In this document: piece after piece, positions 1 to 11,537 of the stretch
Layout: every line of letters begins with the position of its first letter
How positions within the stretch are numbered: the first letter of the stretch is position 1
From: Beta vulgaris subsp. vulgaris
Taxonomy: Eukaryota > Streptophyta > Magnoliopsida > Caryophyllales > Amaranthaceae
Direction of reading: 5' to 3'
Length of the DNA stretch: 64,000 nucleotides
Assembly: GCF_026745355.1 (NCBI RefSeq)
Contig: NC_079202.1
Span: 63,523,055-63,587,054, forward strand
Made by a program: the position numbers and the translations under genes
The notes under the pieces: generated by a model
Told to the model about the DNA's origin: nothing
What the model saw: only the letters and a program-made list of their open reading frames with translations
Databases searched by the model: none

Positions 1-377
1 TGCCCTCATAAATCCATAATCTTTTGGTCCAAGATCCACCATTGCATTGAAGAACTTTTTTCATTTGTAGCTTCGGGTTAGTCATGTACTTTCCGTTTGA
101 GGACTTTTTACAAAGGTTCCTTTGAATTGAGTGTGTGGTTTAGCCAAGGTTAGAGCTAGGGTTTAACGACTACGTCCCTGAATATAGTAATTCATTGAAG
201 AAACAGGATTCAGGTTCATCTTTCATTTTTAAGCTCCGTGCCGACTTGTCTACTTCTCCAAATAAAATAAAATAAAAATGACTTTGCATGTTTGAATTCT
301 TTCACTCGTCTAGCTCATCACTGCCTCATCCTTTTGCCAAGACAATACTTGAATGATTACACATGTAATGACCTTAC

Positions 378-3300
378 CTCTGCCTTAGTAACTTCCAGAT
401 GGCGCAATACTAAAGAGCTCCCGGTCGTCTTTATCCATTTCGTGACAATAGATATGTCGCCAAATTCCCGAGGTCCATCCTCGGCTTGAAAATAATCACC
501 GCATTTCAATGTCTGCATGTCATTTCCATTTCATGCACATATAGATTATTAGCGCAAAGATAATATCGGAAGTAATTAAGTGGAGAGGTGTTACAACACC
601 CTTCCCATTTGATACAAGATGGAAAGATGATCAACAAATATATAGGCAACCATCACGTATATGACTGGATAAAGATAATAAAGAACACCAAGAGAGGATA
701 ATGGATGAATCATGTAGACACAATATCTTCCCAGAATACAGCGTTAAACTACCTTGCTTAGACCAGACCAGGCAAAAACTTTTGCCAGCCCCGTGACTCT
801 GTGAAGAAGGTACAACATACTCAAAAACACGCTGCTCTTATCGATTTGACAGATACTTTTACGATATACACACAACTTAAACTGATACATTTTTCACTCT
901 CTTTACACACATACAATACAATCTCACAAACTATCCGCTATTTATTTTCTCACATAAATTCTTTTATTATACGCCTCTAACTCAAACACTCAAATTCTCT
1001 GTTTCGGTGATGTCCTAGAGTTCCCGTGCTCCAACTAATCCACAAATTTTTATACTGTTATACAAACTTACGGGATTATATGTAGTTATCTAAAACCGAC
1101 TTATAATTGACAGCACTTCTCCAACATCAGTGCTCATGTATGATATCAACTTTAAAATTGAAGATTTCTATCTAATTAAGGATTCTCATCATATTGGATA
1201 CTAAATACCGGCATCTAGAAAATTCTAACGAGATGGAAATAAAATTGCAGCATGTGTATCGCTCAACAAACAACAGTCGCACTCGAATCACGGAGACAAC
1301 TTACAGAAAACAATCGCACTCAAGCTTAAGAGAAGTCCATCAGTGCCTTTTCTCAGTCATAGAGACAGCTTATATGGTTACACAACTAATATAACCTGGT
1401 ATCCTGTATAGTGAAGTACCTTGTAATTGTCAACTAGCCGTGTTAGCATCACAATCGCAGGGCAACGATTCTGCAACACCATTTCCCAGAAATCTTCAAA
1501 TGTATGCGACAATGGACCTTGTGTGGCTATAAACTGAGCAGCATTTTGTGCAGGAGCCTACATTCGAGATAAAATTTAAAAGTCAAAACAGAGAATACGA
1601 ATTAATATAGCCAACAAATGCGAAACTCCATCCATATTCGAAATCAAAAGCCAAAGTTCATAAATTCCGATGATGATTTGAAATGTAAAAATGGACCTAA
1701 ACATGCACTTATACTCTTTGGACTACAGACGATATTGCTTTCACAATTTTGAATATCGCGTTCTACGAGATATAAACGGTCAAAGATTGATTTTGAAAAA
1801 ATTGAAGTGTCAAAATATAGCAATCAAATCTAGATTTGGAGGGCGAAAGTAATCAAACAAGCCTTTAGCGAGAATTCCAGATTCACATAGTTCAATGAAG
1901 AGAGCACATACTAACTTTTATAATGCTTGCATTAATGTAACCCTTGGCTGATGGTCTATAGTCCTTACATGAGATCAAAACAACTCTGGTGCTGTCAACT
2001 GAAGACAATGACAAGAACAAGTCATTTGATCATATTCTTCATTAATAACAACAATCAAATTGTTGCAAAGAGTCAGTGACACAACTAGACACCTTCAAAG
2101 AAACAAACTGATTGGATAAAGAATTACATGGTATGACATCAGTATAGCGATTTTTGTTCAAATTTACAGGATCAAGAGCCACCGTACAAAGTCTCATCAT
2201 GTCGGATGATTTGATTCTTTTTTCCTGCACCCAAGAAAAGCTAGCTTAGGAACTCAGATTAGGAACTGCATCACAGTAAACGGATTCTTATAAACAACAA
2301 AATGGATGAATACATTTGAGACGAATCTAACAAGATCCCACATGAATATACAAAATGGATGTATCAGAAATAATCTACAATTCCACATGCTAAAAAAGAG
2401 TTATTAGGATAAATAAAAGTAGGAAACTACAAGCAGAGGAAAAGACGTCCTCACAACTGACAACAAAAGAGAAAAGGAAGAGATCAACCCCTTAAATAAA
2501 AAAAGGCCTTCTCCATAATACCATTATTATCATTAACCCTCGACTATAATTTTTGATCCCAGCTTCTCTTCCTCGAAAAACTAGAAACCCATCTTCTCAG
2601 GGTTCCATGTTACATCATCCTCCTCCATAATCCTCATCCCCAAGATTTGTACCACTGGCCTATGCATTACGGATGGTAATACGACATTGCCTTAAGGTTG
2701 CAGTGGCAATGAAATAGTTCCTTATGCCAGCTTGATCATCGCTAATTCCCTGGCCCGTGTTTGAGACATGAACAAGGGAAGACTCTTCTTTATGAAACAA
2801 ATGGATACCTGCCAAATCAGTGATTGCATCTTTGACACATGAGAAAGCTGAAGCTTCCCGAAAAGTATCACATGATTGGAATTTGGACGTACATATAATG
2901 ATATAATCTTACTTCAAGAAATAAGCCGTTTGACTTATGCACCATTATTATTTGGGTCTCCCCCACTGGAAAGGAATTATCAGTGTTATCTTGAAAATGG
3001 AATTCCCACGGAAGAAGTATCTATCGTAACTTGTTTCTCCCCTCTTACCTCTTCACCAATCACCTTTCCTATCAAGACGTCTCTCACCAAGCAAAGGACC
3101 ATCACTCAGAGCAGTAAGAACCTTATATTACAGCACTGCCAGAAAAGATTCCTTTCTACACTTCTGACTTGCTCGCTGACTATTTAACTAGATATTCTGA
3201 GGCAAGAAACTCATGGACCAAAACAAAGTATTGCCGACTCGAAATATGATTCTTTTAATCAAAAAATCAGTATTAAGGATTCATAAACTCAACAAAAGCT

Positions 3301-5594
3301 CCACTTCACCATATACAGCTTACTGAGACAGTGCTTGGTTAGGCTGATAACCTATCGGCGGAAACATGTTTGACTGTTTAATTTTGTTTGGGTTCCATTT
3401 TGAAAGTGATACATGAAACTTGGAAGTAACATATTAGAAAAAAGGAACTATTTGCATGATAGTAAGCAAAGTTGATGTTACTAGGCAGCTTCACAAAGAT
3501 TGGCAGCTTCACAAAAGCCATTGTACACACCATAGCAACAACTTTATAATGGATTCACGAAAACTTGTGATGAAAAAAATATTATAGAATATATAATTCA
3601 CACCAAATCAAATCAACTAAATACTTAAAACAATATGTTTTCCGCTGGAAAATACCATTTACAAACCCAAGCACAACTCCCCTCTGCCACCTGCCTACTA
3701 CACACCCTCTCCAACACTCTCCATGCCCCCAATCACAAAAGACAGAAACTGTCCACTCACTTACCTACATAGTTTAATGAGCTTGGTTCAACATGCAGAT
3801 CTCATGTCATCAAAATATCTCGCTTAGATAAAATTGGCTATATAAAGCTTCTATCTCTAAGTGAAATTGCCATCATAAATCCCACTATAAATTATTAGTA
3901 AAAGTGATACATAATACAACAGAATAGACAAGAAGTAGGGAGTTCTCAAGTGCTTGAAACCGTGTGTACCAAATTGTCAATCGCATTCTAAATCAGATAC
4001 AAACAACCCTTGGAAAGCCCCAAAGGCATGAGATCAAAGACATTAGAGATACCAAGAAGACATTCTATCTCACAAAAAGTGCTATCCCAATAATCCAGTC
4101 ATTCCCTTTCAACAGCAACATCCACAAAAGCACAACACATGCCCAATGTCGCAATGCTACTAGCAGCAGTGCAGCACTATCCCAGCCAACACAAATCAAT
4201 ATGAGAAACTAGCAGGTGCGCGAAAGAGAGATGGAGCTAATTCACTCTACTCTCAAAACCTCAGAAAGCTTATACCAAACAAATGTAGCATTCACAGTGC
4301 AAAAATAAGTGGTTTTTCGGTTTCTCCACACAAATAGACACATGGAAATCACATCGTGAAAAAGAAGTGAAGAACTTTATTTGTTCTCAAATCTGCACCT
4401 CATTAATGGTGTTATATTACCCAAAAAAAATGTAAACATAACAACCCTCTGCAACCTTTGATTTCCACATGCATTTTCCATACAGGTAAAGGTCGTGCAT
4501 CCAAAACTTTGCAAGTGTTGGTCTATAGACTATAGTTTTGCAACTCACAAGAACACTAATTACTGTAGTGTTCACCACGACACCTCACAAAACATGGACA
4601 AAACTGGTCCAACTATGTCAAACCTTAAGTGTTCCCGGCAATACCGTGATCCTGTCATGTACAGAGCACCTGACCTTTTATATATGAGAAGGATCATCAT
4701 GTTCCCCAAAACATAATAGACTAACTTGTCAGATCAGGTGTACCTTCATTCCATGACATACTTTCTGCCAATCATCATTAACAATCTCTATTATATAAGC
4801 CAACTCTCGAGTAGGTTTGGTGTCCACCTAAAATACCTTAATATCCTTTTTTTTTTACTATTTTAAAATTTAATATTAATATATTATAACTATTGTACAT
4901 GTTTTTATAACTTGAAGCACGCATTGCGTCCACTTAAATCTAGTACGTGTCTAAGTTAAGCATCTAACTTGGACAACATCATGATCATCTTTCTACTAGG
5001 AAAAAAGAAAACAAAACCTATTTCACATCAATTAACCACTTCAACCATTAACTACATCCTAAATATTTCATATATATGCGAACATAATATAAATATATAT
5101 AACTCTAACCCAACAAAAACAGCTCCAAGCAAAAGCAATAACTAAAAATTCAGTGGGAATTTTACTTTACAATAAGCTAAAATTAAGAAATTAGCAAAAC
5201 TAGATCTCCAATAAAGTTAAATTAATACTTATACAATTTCATTCCTTCAAAAATAATAATTACCCATTTCATAAGCAAACTTAAATAATCCAATACTAAC
5301 CAAATTATAGCATATAAAACACAACCCACTTCATAAAAGAACAAACTTTTTTGTGGGTAACACTAATAAAAACTAAAAAGTGGTAAATAACAATACCTGC
5401 AGAGAATCGAACTCGCGTCGAATGAGTTGAGGGTTTTCTAATTTTTGCTTGAGAGACTGAAGAGCACGAGAACAGTAGTTGAACTGGTCAGAGGAGAGAG
5501 AAAAATGTGGGGAATTTTCTGGAAAATCAATACATTTAGAAGGAGAAGAAGAAGATGAAACTGGAACTGAAATGGGATTTGGAGAAGAAGACAT
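378..5594 (-). CDS. PTP1: Protein tyrosine phosphatase 1-like (5' part; catalytic exons beyond window edge)
   Basis: Classical cytosolic tyrosine phosphatase, which in Arabidopsis dephosphorylates phosphotyrosine on MAP kinases such as MPK6. Five coding exons are visible on the minus strand: 5397-5594, 2128-2224, 1916-1998, 1420-1557 and 378-512. All have GT-AG borders and join in frame to 217 residues. Seen: a short Ser/Pro-rich N-terminus, SLSSDQFNYCSRALQ (Arabidopsis SLSSDQLNHCHQAL), KNRYTDVIPF (the Phe codon is split across the exon 2/3 junction), KGYINASIIK, QFIATQGPLSHTFEDFW, CPAIVMLTRLVDN and LKCGDYF. The WPDHGVP loop and the HCSAGIGRTG nucleophile loop are not in bases 1-377, so they lie further left and the gene is cut by the window. 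The start at 5594 fits the family N-terminus better than an in-frame ATG at 5660. Intron 1 is 3.2 kb and holds no recognised gene; intron 2 is 129 bp, intron 3 358 bp, intron 4 907 bp. Confidence 0.9.
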
Positions 5595-6528
5595 TTTGGG
5601 TTTCCGGATGCAAATCCGGGATGATACTGAGTTACCCGTTTTTGAGGAGAGAGAAAACAAAAAAGCAGCAAAATTTATGGAGGTTTTAAAAGTTACAGGA
5701 GAATTTCTCGTGTGTTGTTCCTATGAAACTTGTGATTTTTTGGGAGAGATTTTATTGCATGAGTTTGATTTAGTCTCTTCTTTTCTTCTCCTACCTTTTT
5801 TTATTTTCTTTCTTTTAGGTGGATGAATATTGGGTGTGAGCTTTTTGAACCACTTGTGAAAAGGAGATTAAGGGTTTTTTTATTGATTAATCAAATCAAT
5901 TTTAGTTTGGTATTAAGAGTGAGAAATAAGATTTTGCATGTTTTGAAGCAAACTTTGTTTATTATAAATAGGAACTTTAAACAATTAAGTAGGCTTAAAA
6001 CTAGTTGAAAGTACGATCGTATGATACTATGATACATAATATTGTTCAGGAGATGAGAGTGTGTGCGACATCAGAGTTAAAATCTTTTGAGAATGTTCCG
6101 AGGAGGCGCAACAAGTAGTTATTGAAATGGTCTCACAGTGAGTACAAGAAAGTCACTTTTTAACCTTTCGCAGTAACATAATTATGAACAAGTATCTATA
6201 TGACTTATAGGATAAATTATTGTAATATCCAAAAATATATCATCATATATCGATAATAGTCCTTGCATATAGTATGATTAGTATCTAGTATCTAGTAGTG
6301 TTGACAGATCATGTCCGATTCGAGAGGTCATAACATAATTGAGTATCACCAATTACAGATGTAATAAACAAGTTTACTATTTTGTATTCTTCTTCCTTGA
6401 TTTTCCTCTAATTTCTCCTCCTAATTATCACCCTAATTTTACATGCAAACAACAATAATTGACCACACCACTTGATTAATTATTTAACAAGTTTTTTCTT
6501 ATTCTTATTGGTACAACTAATGTTATCA

Positions 6529-6985
6529 GGATCAGGATCCTACTTTGGATCGTAGGGGTTGGTAGAATTGAATCGGTGAAATCAGATCGTAGGATCGTAA
6601 GATCCTACAATTCGGTGAAATAGAGATAATTATATTATAATATAGTGAGAACCTCATGTTAAATATTTACACATATTAATAATGACTTTTTTAATTAGCA
6701 AATGGTGATAGTTTTTCAATACTATAAGATTGAAGTAACATGCAATCAAAATCTAATAGGAGAAATATAATATGTGAAATTACTTTATGATTTTTATACA
6801 GTATGATCTGATCGTAGAGTCTTAGGATCGTAGAATCATGTTTGGATCCTACCATGTGATTCTTTGTGGTTGGGTAGGATCGAAAGATCCTACAAAACTA
6901 AGATCCTACATAGGATCGGGATCGATGAGGTCCTCCAGAATCGTAAAATTGTAGGATCGTAAGATCCGAATTGGGATTTTAACAA
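6529..6985. repeat. GATCGTAGGATCG-rich interspersed repeat, MITE-like
   Basis: Self-complementary words such as GATCGTAAGATCCTAC recur at both ends and in the middle. The ends are loosely inverted (TGTTATCAGGATC at the left, GGGATTTTAACAATAATG at the right). I saw no clear target-site duplication. A similar style of element, made of TTATTAAAATCG and GATTCGATT words, lies in intron 1 of both GDSL genes A and A'. Confidence 0.5.
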
Positions 6986-7540
6986 TAATGACACAACGAA
7001 GCCTTTAACATTACAATGTATAACCAGGTAGACCACATTGTACTAAGTGACTACTATTCATATACCACTTTATTCCACATTTTCTCATAAATGTATAAGA
7101 AAAAATATGCTTTGTCAAGTATTGTTTATTTGGTTTGTCGTGATGCATACTTTCACAATATCAACATTTATAATGTTTGCTTATACATAATTTAAAATAT
7201 TAAGGAACAAAATAATGCATCAGATAAATATAGGTAAAAAATGTTGGTCCTATAAGTAGTAAAAAAATGAAGTTTTTTTAAAATTATATTTAGCTATAAC
7301 GGGTGGATTATTCACTACATAGGTTGATTGTCCAATACCAAATAAAATAAAATATACTTATTAGTATTTTTTTTAATAAGGTAAGAAGAAACGAAATCCA
7401 ACTTGTCAAGGGTAAGAATTAATCCCGGAACCTCTTAGAATAGGAAACTCTAAACACTATACTATCGCTCACTCTCGCTTAATATTTATAGTACACCTGG
7501 GTGTACCATACTCATGGTACACCCAAGACTATTTTCTCCA

Positions 7541-7700
7541 AATGAGCAAAATGAGCGAATGAGCAAATGAGCAAAATGAGCGAATGAGCAAACATTTCTA
7601 CTTATTTAAGAAAATGAGCAAATACTTTTATTATAAAATGAGCAAAATGAGCAAATGAACAAATGAGTAAATGAGCAAAATTCCCATATGAGCAAATTTG
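7541..7700. repeat. ATGAGCAAA minisatellite upstream of PORR gene
   Basis: More than ten degenerate copies of ATGAGCAAA/ATGAGCGA in direct orientation. The block is flanked by two copies of CCTGGGTGTACCA (about 7496 and 7745) with adjacent inverted CTCATGGTAC/GTACCATGAG, so the array may sit inside a small inverted-repeat element. It lies 240-400 bases upstream of the PORR start codon. Confidence 0.75.
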
Positions 7701-7935
7701 GTGTCAAATGAATACCTAAAATTCTAATTTATTACAAAAATACTCCTGGGTGTACCATTGTACCATGAGTGAACTCCTTTGGTGTTTGGACAAGCAGCCC
7801 CACACCTGTTGGCTGTTATGCGCTAATACCTTTCTTAGCCAACGCGAGCAAAACCCTCCTTAAACCCTTCCAAAAAAAACACTGAACTCTCTCTCAATCT
7901 CTCCTCCAAATTACAATCTTCATCCATTCAAGAAG

Positions 7936-10071
7936 ATGCAAATCAAATCTAAAGTTGTACGCTTTTTCTCTCGTTACCAAAACCCCACAAACTTCCAATG
8001 TTTCAGAACATTTCTTGATGACATTGAAATCAAATTCGTCCGAGATCGAGGATTAGACCACGCAGTAGAGAAAGAAAGAGATCTCAAATTTGTGCTCAAC
8101 CTTAAAAACCTTCTTAAATCAGAGCCATCAAAATCTCTTCCTCTTTCCTCCATTGTTGACAACATAGATAAGCTCAGAATCCCATGTCGTCCAATTGATT
8201 TTATCCGTAAGTATCCTTGTTTTTTTGAAGAATATTTTCCTGGTAATGTTGGAATTCACCCACATGTTAAATTAACCCAAGAAAGTCTTCATCTTGATTC
8301 TGAAGAACAGTTAGTTTATGATAGTGTTACATTTAGGAAAGGAGCTGCTGATAGATTGTTGAAACTTTTGATGTTGTGTAGAGTTAATGAAATTCCTTTG
8401 AAATTGATTGATAGGCTTAAATGGGATTTAGGTCTTCCTGATAATTATGTTGATACATTAGTTCCTGAGTTTCCTGATTATTTTAAAGTGAAAAAGCTTA
8501 ATGAGGCTTCAATTAGGTCAAATAGGGTTGAGAGTTTGCTGGAATTAGTGTGTTGGAGTAATGAACTGGCGGTTTCGGTTATGGAGAAGAAGGCAAGGAA
8601 GGAGAATGCTGAGTATGAAAAGGGCATGCCTGTTGCTTTCCCTTTGGAGTTTTCTAAAGGGTTTGAGATGGATAAGAAGCTGAAGAAGTGGCTTGATGAG
8701 TGGCAAAAGGTGCCCTATGTTTCGCCTTATGAGAATGCATCTCACCTTCAGCCTAATACTGATGTGTCTGATAAGTGGGTGGTTGCGGTTTTGCATGAGT
8801 TGCTCCATATTCTAGTTACGAAGAAGACGGAGAGGGATAATATGCTTTGTATAGGAGAATATTTAGGTCTTAAGCCGAGAATTAAGCGGGCATTGGCTCA
8901 TCATCCAGGCATATTCTATCGTTCTGGTAAAATTGGGACTCATACTATGGTTTTGAGGGAGGGGTATAAGAGAGGTTTGTTGGTTGACAAGAATCCACTA
9001 ATTGATATGAGAAATAAATATATCCACCTGATGCACAAGGTGAAGGAAGTGCAGAAGCTGAAAAGGGTGCCTAGTTCTAATGATACTAAGCAACAAACAA
9101 TGAAGGAAGGAGTGACCGAGGAGGAAGATGATGGGAAAGGGCCTGGAGAAGAAATGCAATTTTCTGACTCTGATGTGGATGATGAAAGCTATGATGACGA
9201 GGATGAAGAGGAGGAGCAAGTTGAGAGTCCAAGAGGAGGGTCCAATAATGGAGGAAAGGAGTCTACTATGGTAATTGAGGGCAGGGGAAAACTAAGAGAG
9301 GGTAGGGGGAGGCCTGGGAGAAATGCTGATGAAAGTGATGATGATGATGACACGGAGGAGGAGGAGCATACTTATAGCTCAAGGGGTGGGAGTAATAATG
9401 GAAGAAGAGAATCTGGCAAGGCGAATGAGGGGAGGAAAAACCATTTAGAAGGTAGAGAGAGGCCTAAGCGAAATGCTTCATGGGATGAAAGAGGTGATGG
9501 AAGAAGTGGATCAGGTATGGTGAAAGAGAGTAGGGGAAAACCTGGAGAAGGTAGGGAGAGGCCTAGGAGAAATGCTTCGTGGGATGAAAGAGGTGGTGAT
9601 AGAAGAAGAGGATCAGGTAAGGTGAGTGAGGGCTGGAAAACACCCGTAGAAGGTAGGGGGAGGACTAGGAGCAATGCTTTGTGGGATGAAAGAGGTGATG
9701 GTAATGGAAGAAGAGGATCAGGTAAGGTGAATGAGGGCAGGAGAACGCCTGGAGAAGGTAGGGAGAGGCCTATGAGAAATGCTTTGTGGGATGAAAGAGG
9801 TGATGGTGATGGAAGAAGAGGATTAGGTAAGGTGAATGAGGCCAGGAGAAAACCTGGAGAAGGTAGGGGTAGGCCTGGGAGAAATGCTCCATGGGACGAA
9901 AGAAGTAATGGTGACAAACGAGTTGAAAGCTCAAGGGATCAGTACAGTGATGGAAGTAGGGGATCACGTAAGGTAACCGAGGGAAGGATACACTCTGGAG
10001 AGAGTAGGGGCAGGGGTAGGACAAATGCTTCTCGGGAAAGGTTCGCCAAAACATATCCCAGAAGAACTTGA
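7936..10071 (+). CDS. PORR-domain organellar RNA-binding protein (WTF1/WTF9/RPD1 family)
   Basis: Single-exon gene of 711 residues. Plant PORR proteins bind organellar RNA and support splicing of group II introns in mitochondria or chloroplasts. The basic, acid-poor N-terminus (MQIKSKVVRFFSRY) looks like a mitochondrial or plastid presequence. The PORR domain spans about residues 30-370, with family signatures LKFVLNLKNLLK, FIRKYPCFFEEYF, RLLKLLMLCRVNEIPL, LPDNYVDTLVPEFPDYF and HHPGIFYRSGKIGTHT. After it come acidic tracts (about 393-430 and 464-479), then five to six imperfect ~35-residue repeats (about 511-700) built on RNASWDERGDG and GKVNEGRRTPGEGRERP. This Arg/Gly/Glu-rich tail is longer than the short tail I associate with the family. 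It sits head to head with PTP1; the pair resembles At1g71850/At1g71860. The start follows a CT-rich leader and is the first ATG in frame. Confidence 0.9.
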   Translation: MQIKSKVVRFFSRYQNPTNFQCFRTFLDDIEIKFVRDRGLDHAVEKERDLKFVLNLKNLLKSEPSKSLPLSSIVDNIDKLRIPCRPIDFIRKYPCFFEEYFPGNVGIHPHVKLTQESLHLDSEEQLVYDSVTFRKGAADRLLKLLMLCRVNEIPLKLIDRLKWDLGLPDNYVDTLVPEFPDYFKVKKLNEASIRSNRVESLLELVCWSNELAVSVMEKKARKENAEYEKGMPVAFPLEFSKGFEMDKKLKKWLDEWQKVPYVSPYENASHLQPNTDVSDKWVVAVLHELLHILVTKKTERDNMLCIGEYLGLKPRIKRALAHHPGIFYRSGKIGTHTMVLREGYKRGLLVDKNPLIDMRNKYIHLMHKVKEVQKLKRVPSSNDTKQQTMKEGVTEEEDDGKGPGEEMQFSDSDVDDESYDDEDEEEEQVESPRGGSNNGGKESTMVIEGRGKLREGRGRPGRNADESDDDDDTEEEEHTYSSRGGSNNGRRESGKANEGRKNHLEGRERPKRNASWDERGDGRSGSGMVKESRGKPGEGRERPRRNASWDERGGDRRRGSGKVSEGWKTPVEGRGRTRSNALWDERGDGNGRRGSGKVNEGRRTPGEGRERPMRNALWDERGDGDGRRGLGKVNEARRKPGEGRGRPGRNAPWDERSNGDKRVESSRDQYSDGSRGSRKVTEGRIHSGESRGRGRTNASRERFAKTYPRRT

Positions 10072-11459
10072 AAAGAGGCGGTGCTGATTCGTCAATGTGA
10101 AAGGATACATTTGAAGCTGAGAACAAATACATCCACTTCAAGAGAGCAAAGTTTTGGTCACTGAATCGCGCATAGCGCTGTAAATGGTTCAATATCTTAT
10201 GTGGAGACTTTGGTAATGGTATTTTTTCCCTTGTAACATTTTTGTAGTCAATCTACCGGTTCTGTGACTTGGTTGTTGCATATCAGTTTGCCTTCGATTT
10301 TCGATTCCTTGAAATGCTTAATATGGTTATGCTCAAATATTTTTCTTCCACGTACACTGCCGTGTTAATGTTTTGCAGTTCTGGATGCATTAAAAAATGG
10401 TTGTATAACTGGTCTGCTAGTTTAGTACTAGTGTAAATTTCTGTTATGAAGTGCTCGAAATGTTGAAGTATTATGAAAACATTAATCTTGGCCAAATAAT
10501 GGCTGAGGATCAGTGGAAAGATATTCCATTATACTGGAGTAAAAATGTGTTTGTTCCATATAGCATCTTATCATCAATCTATGTTATCCTTCAATTTTGT
10601 CCAACTGTAATCAAGTTGAAAATAGCAGAAATGAAGTTTGATAAAATAGATTGCTATAACATGGTTAGTTATTCATGCTGATGAGTGATGAAGTTGTCAA
10701 GCCATTCAGTGTTCTAAAACGTTGTCTTTGGTTTAATTGCTGGAGCATAGAGTGAGGCCTAGACACATTTTTGATGTTCATTAGGTAACAGTATGAGTAT
10801 TTGTGCCAATTAGATTAGCTAAGATAGACTATCTGAACATAAGTCATGCTTGTTTGCTTGCTTTAACTGATCCATGATGGACTGATTAGTTCTGATATGC
10901 TAGCTTTAGAGGGAAATGCTTTATGTGCCCCAAGGTTAAATTAGTATCATTCACCAGATCATGGCAAATAGCAGCCATTCCACCTTTTCTGATTTGTGAT
11001 GATCTTCATGTGATTATTGATGCTTACCATCTGCCCTGAGGTAATATTAGTATCATTGACCCGATTGTGACAAATTGCAGTACTCCAGGTGTAAGCTCAA
11101 TTGTGTTCTTATCGACAATTGGTCTTTGGGCTAGGTTTAGATTTCAATATCTTGTTGCTAGTCTGTTTTGAATATCTGCTTCCTCAGCCCGCCATTAGAA
11201 TGTGCCAATCTCCCTTTTGAGCATTTAAATTCTAGAAACCATTTGCTTAAGTAATTATCATATCATATGGATTGAAATTGCGTTGCATTGTGCTTAAGAA
11301 ACTGATCTTTAGAAAGGATTCTTGACATATTATATTCGAAGCTTTGATTAGGTCCAGTACCTTATGCAGTAATTAACCTTGATGGAGGTTTCATTAATTA
11401 TATTTATGGCTGCTTTCATAAATCTAGCAACTCTTCCGCCCCAAAGAAAAGGGAAATTA

Positions 11460-11537
11460 GGCCCCGTTCTTTTGGATTGGGAAGAAACTGAGCCCGATCC
11501 CGAGGTGAACTGAAATTAAGTCCAAAAGAACAGGGCC
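11460..11537. mobile_element. 78-bp Tourist-like MITE with TTA target duplication
   Basis: The ends are GGCCCCGTTCTTTTGGA and TCCAAAAGAACAGGGCC, a near-perfect inverted repeat. TTA is present on both sides (11457-11459 and 11538-11540). A 3-bp TWA target site and GGCC...GTT ends fit PIF/Harbinger-type (Tourist) miniature elements. The internal part is only ~44 bp, so no coding capacity exists. Confidence 0.85.

Larger units (their letters stand above)
5595..7935. other. Intergenic region between divergent PTP1 and PORR genes
   Basis: About 2.3 kb separates the two divergently transcribed starts, so it should hold both promoters. I see no coding sequence. It contains a GATCGTAGGATCG-rich interspersed repeat (6529-6985) and an ATGAGCAAA minisatellite (7541-7700). 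The last 80 bases before the PORR start are CT-rich, as is common in plant 5' UTRs. Confidence 0.6.

Noticed and set aside
2093..2127. Longer PTP1 exon 2 ending at 2093 (frame stays open to SLK)
   Set aside because: Using the donor after base 2128 gives DVIPF-DSTRVVL across the junction, matching the family; the longer version breaks the frame with exon 3.
5595..5660. Upstream in-frame ATG extending the PTP1 N-terminus by 22 residues
   Set aside because: The shorter start at 5594 gives an N-terminus of the length seen in Arabidopsis PTP1 before SLSSDQ; the longer one would be unusual, though it cannot be excluded.
9372..9917. Long open frame on the minus strand opposite the PORR C-terminal repeats, rich in LPSPGFLLPSF units
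   Set aside because: It is the mirror of the coding minisatellite; a repetitive sense frame keeps the antisense frame open by composition. No start context or family match.
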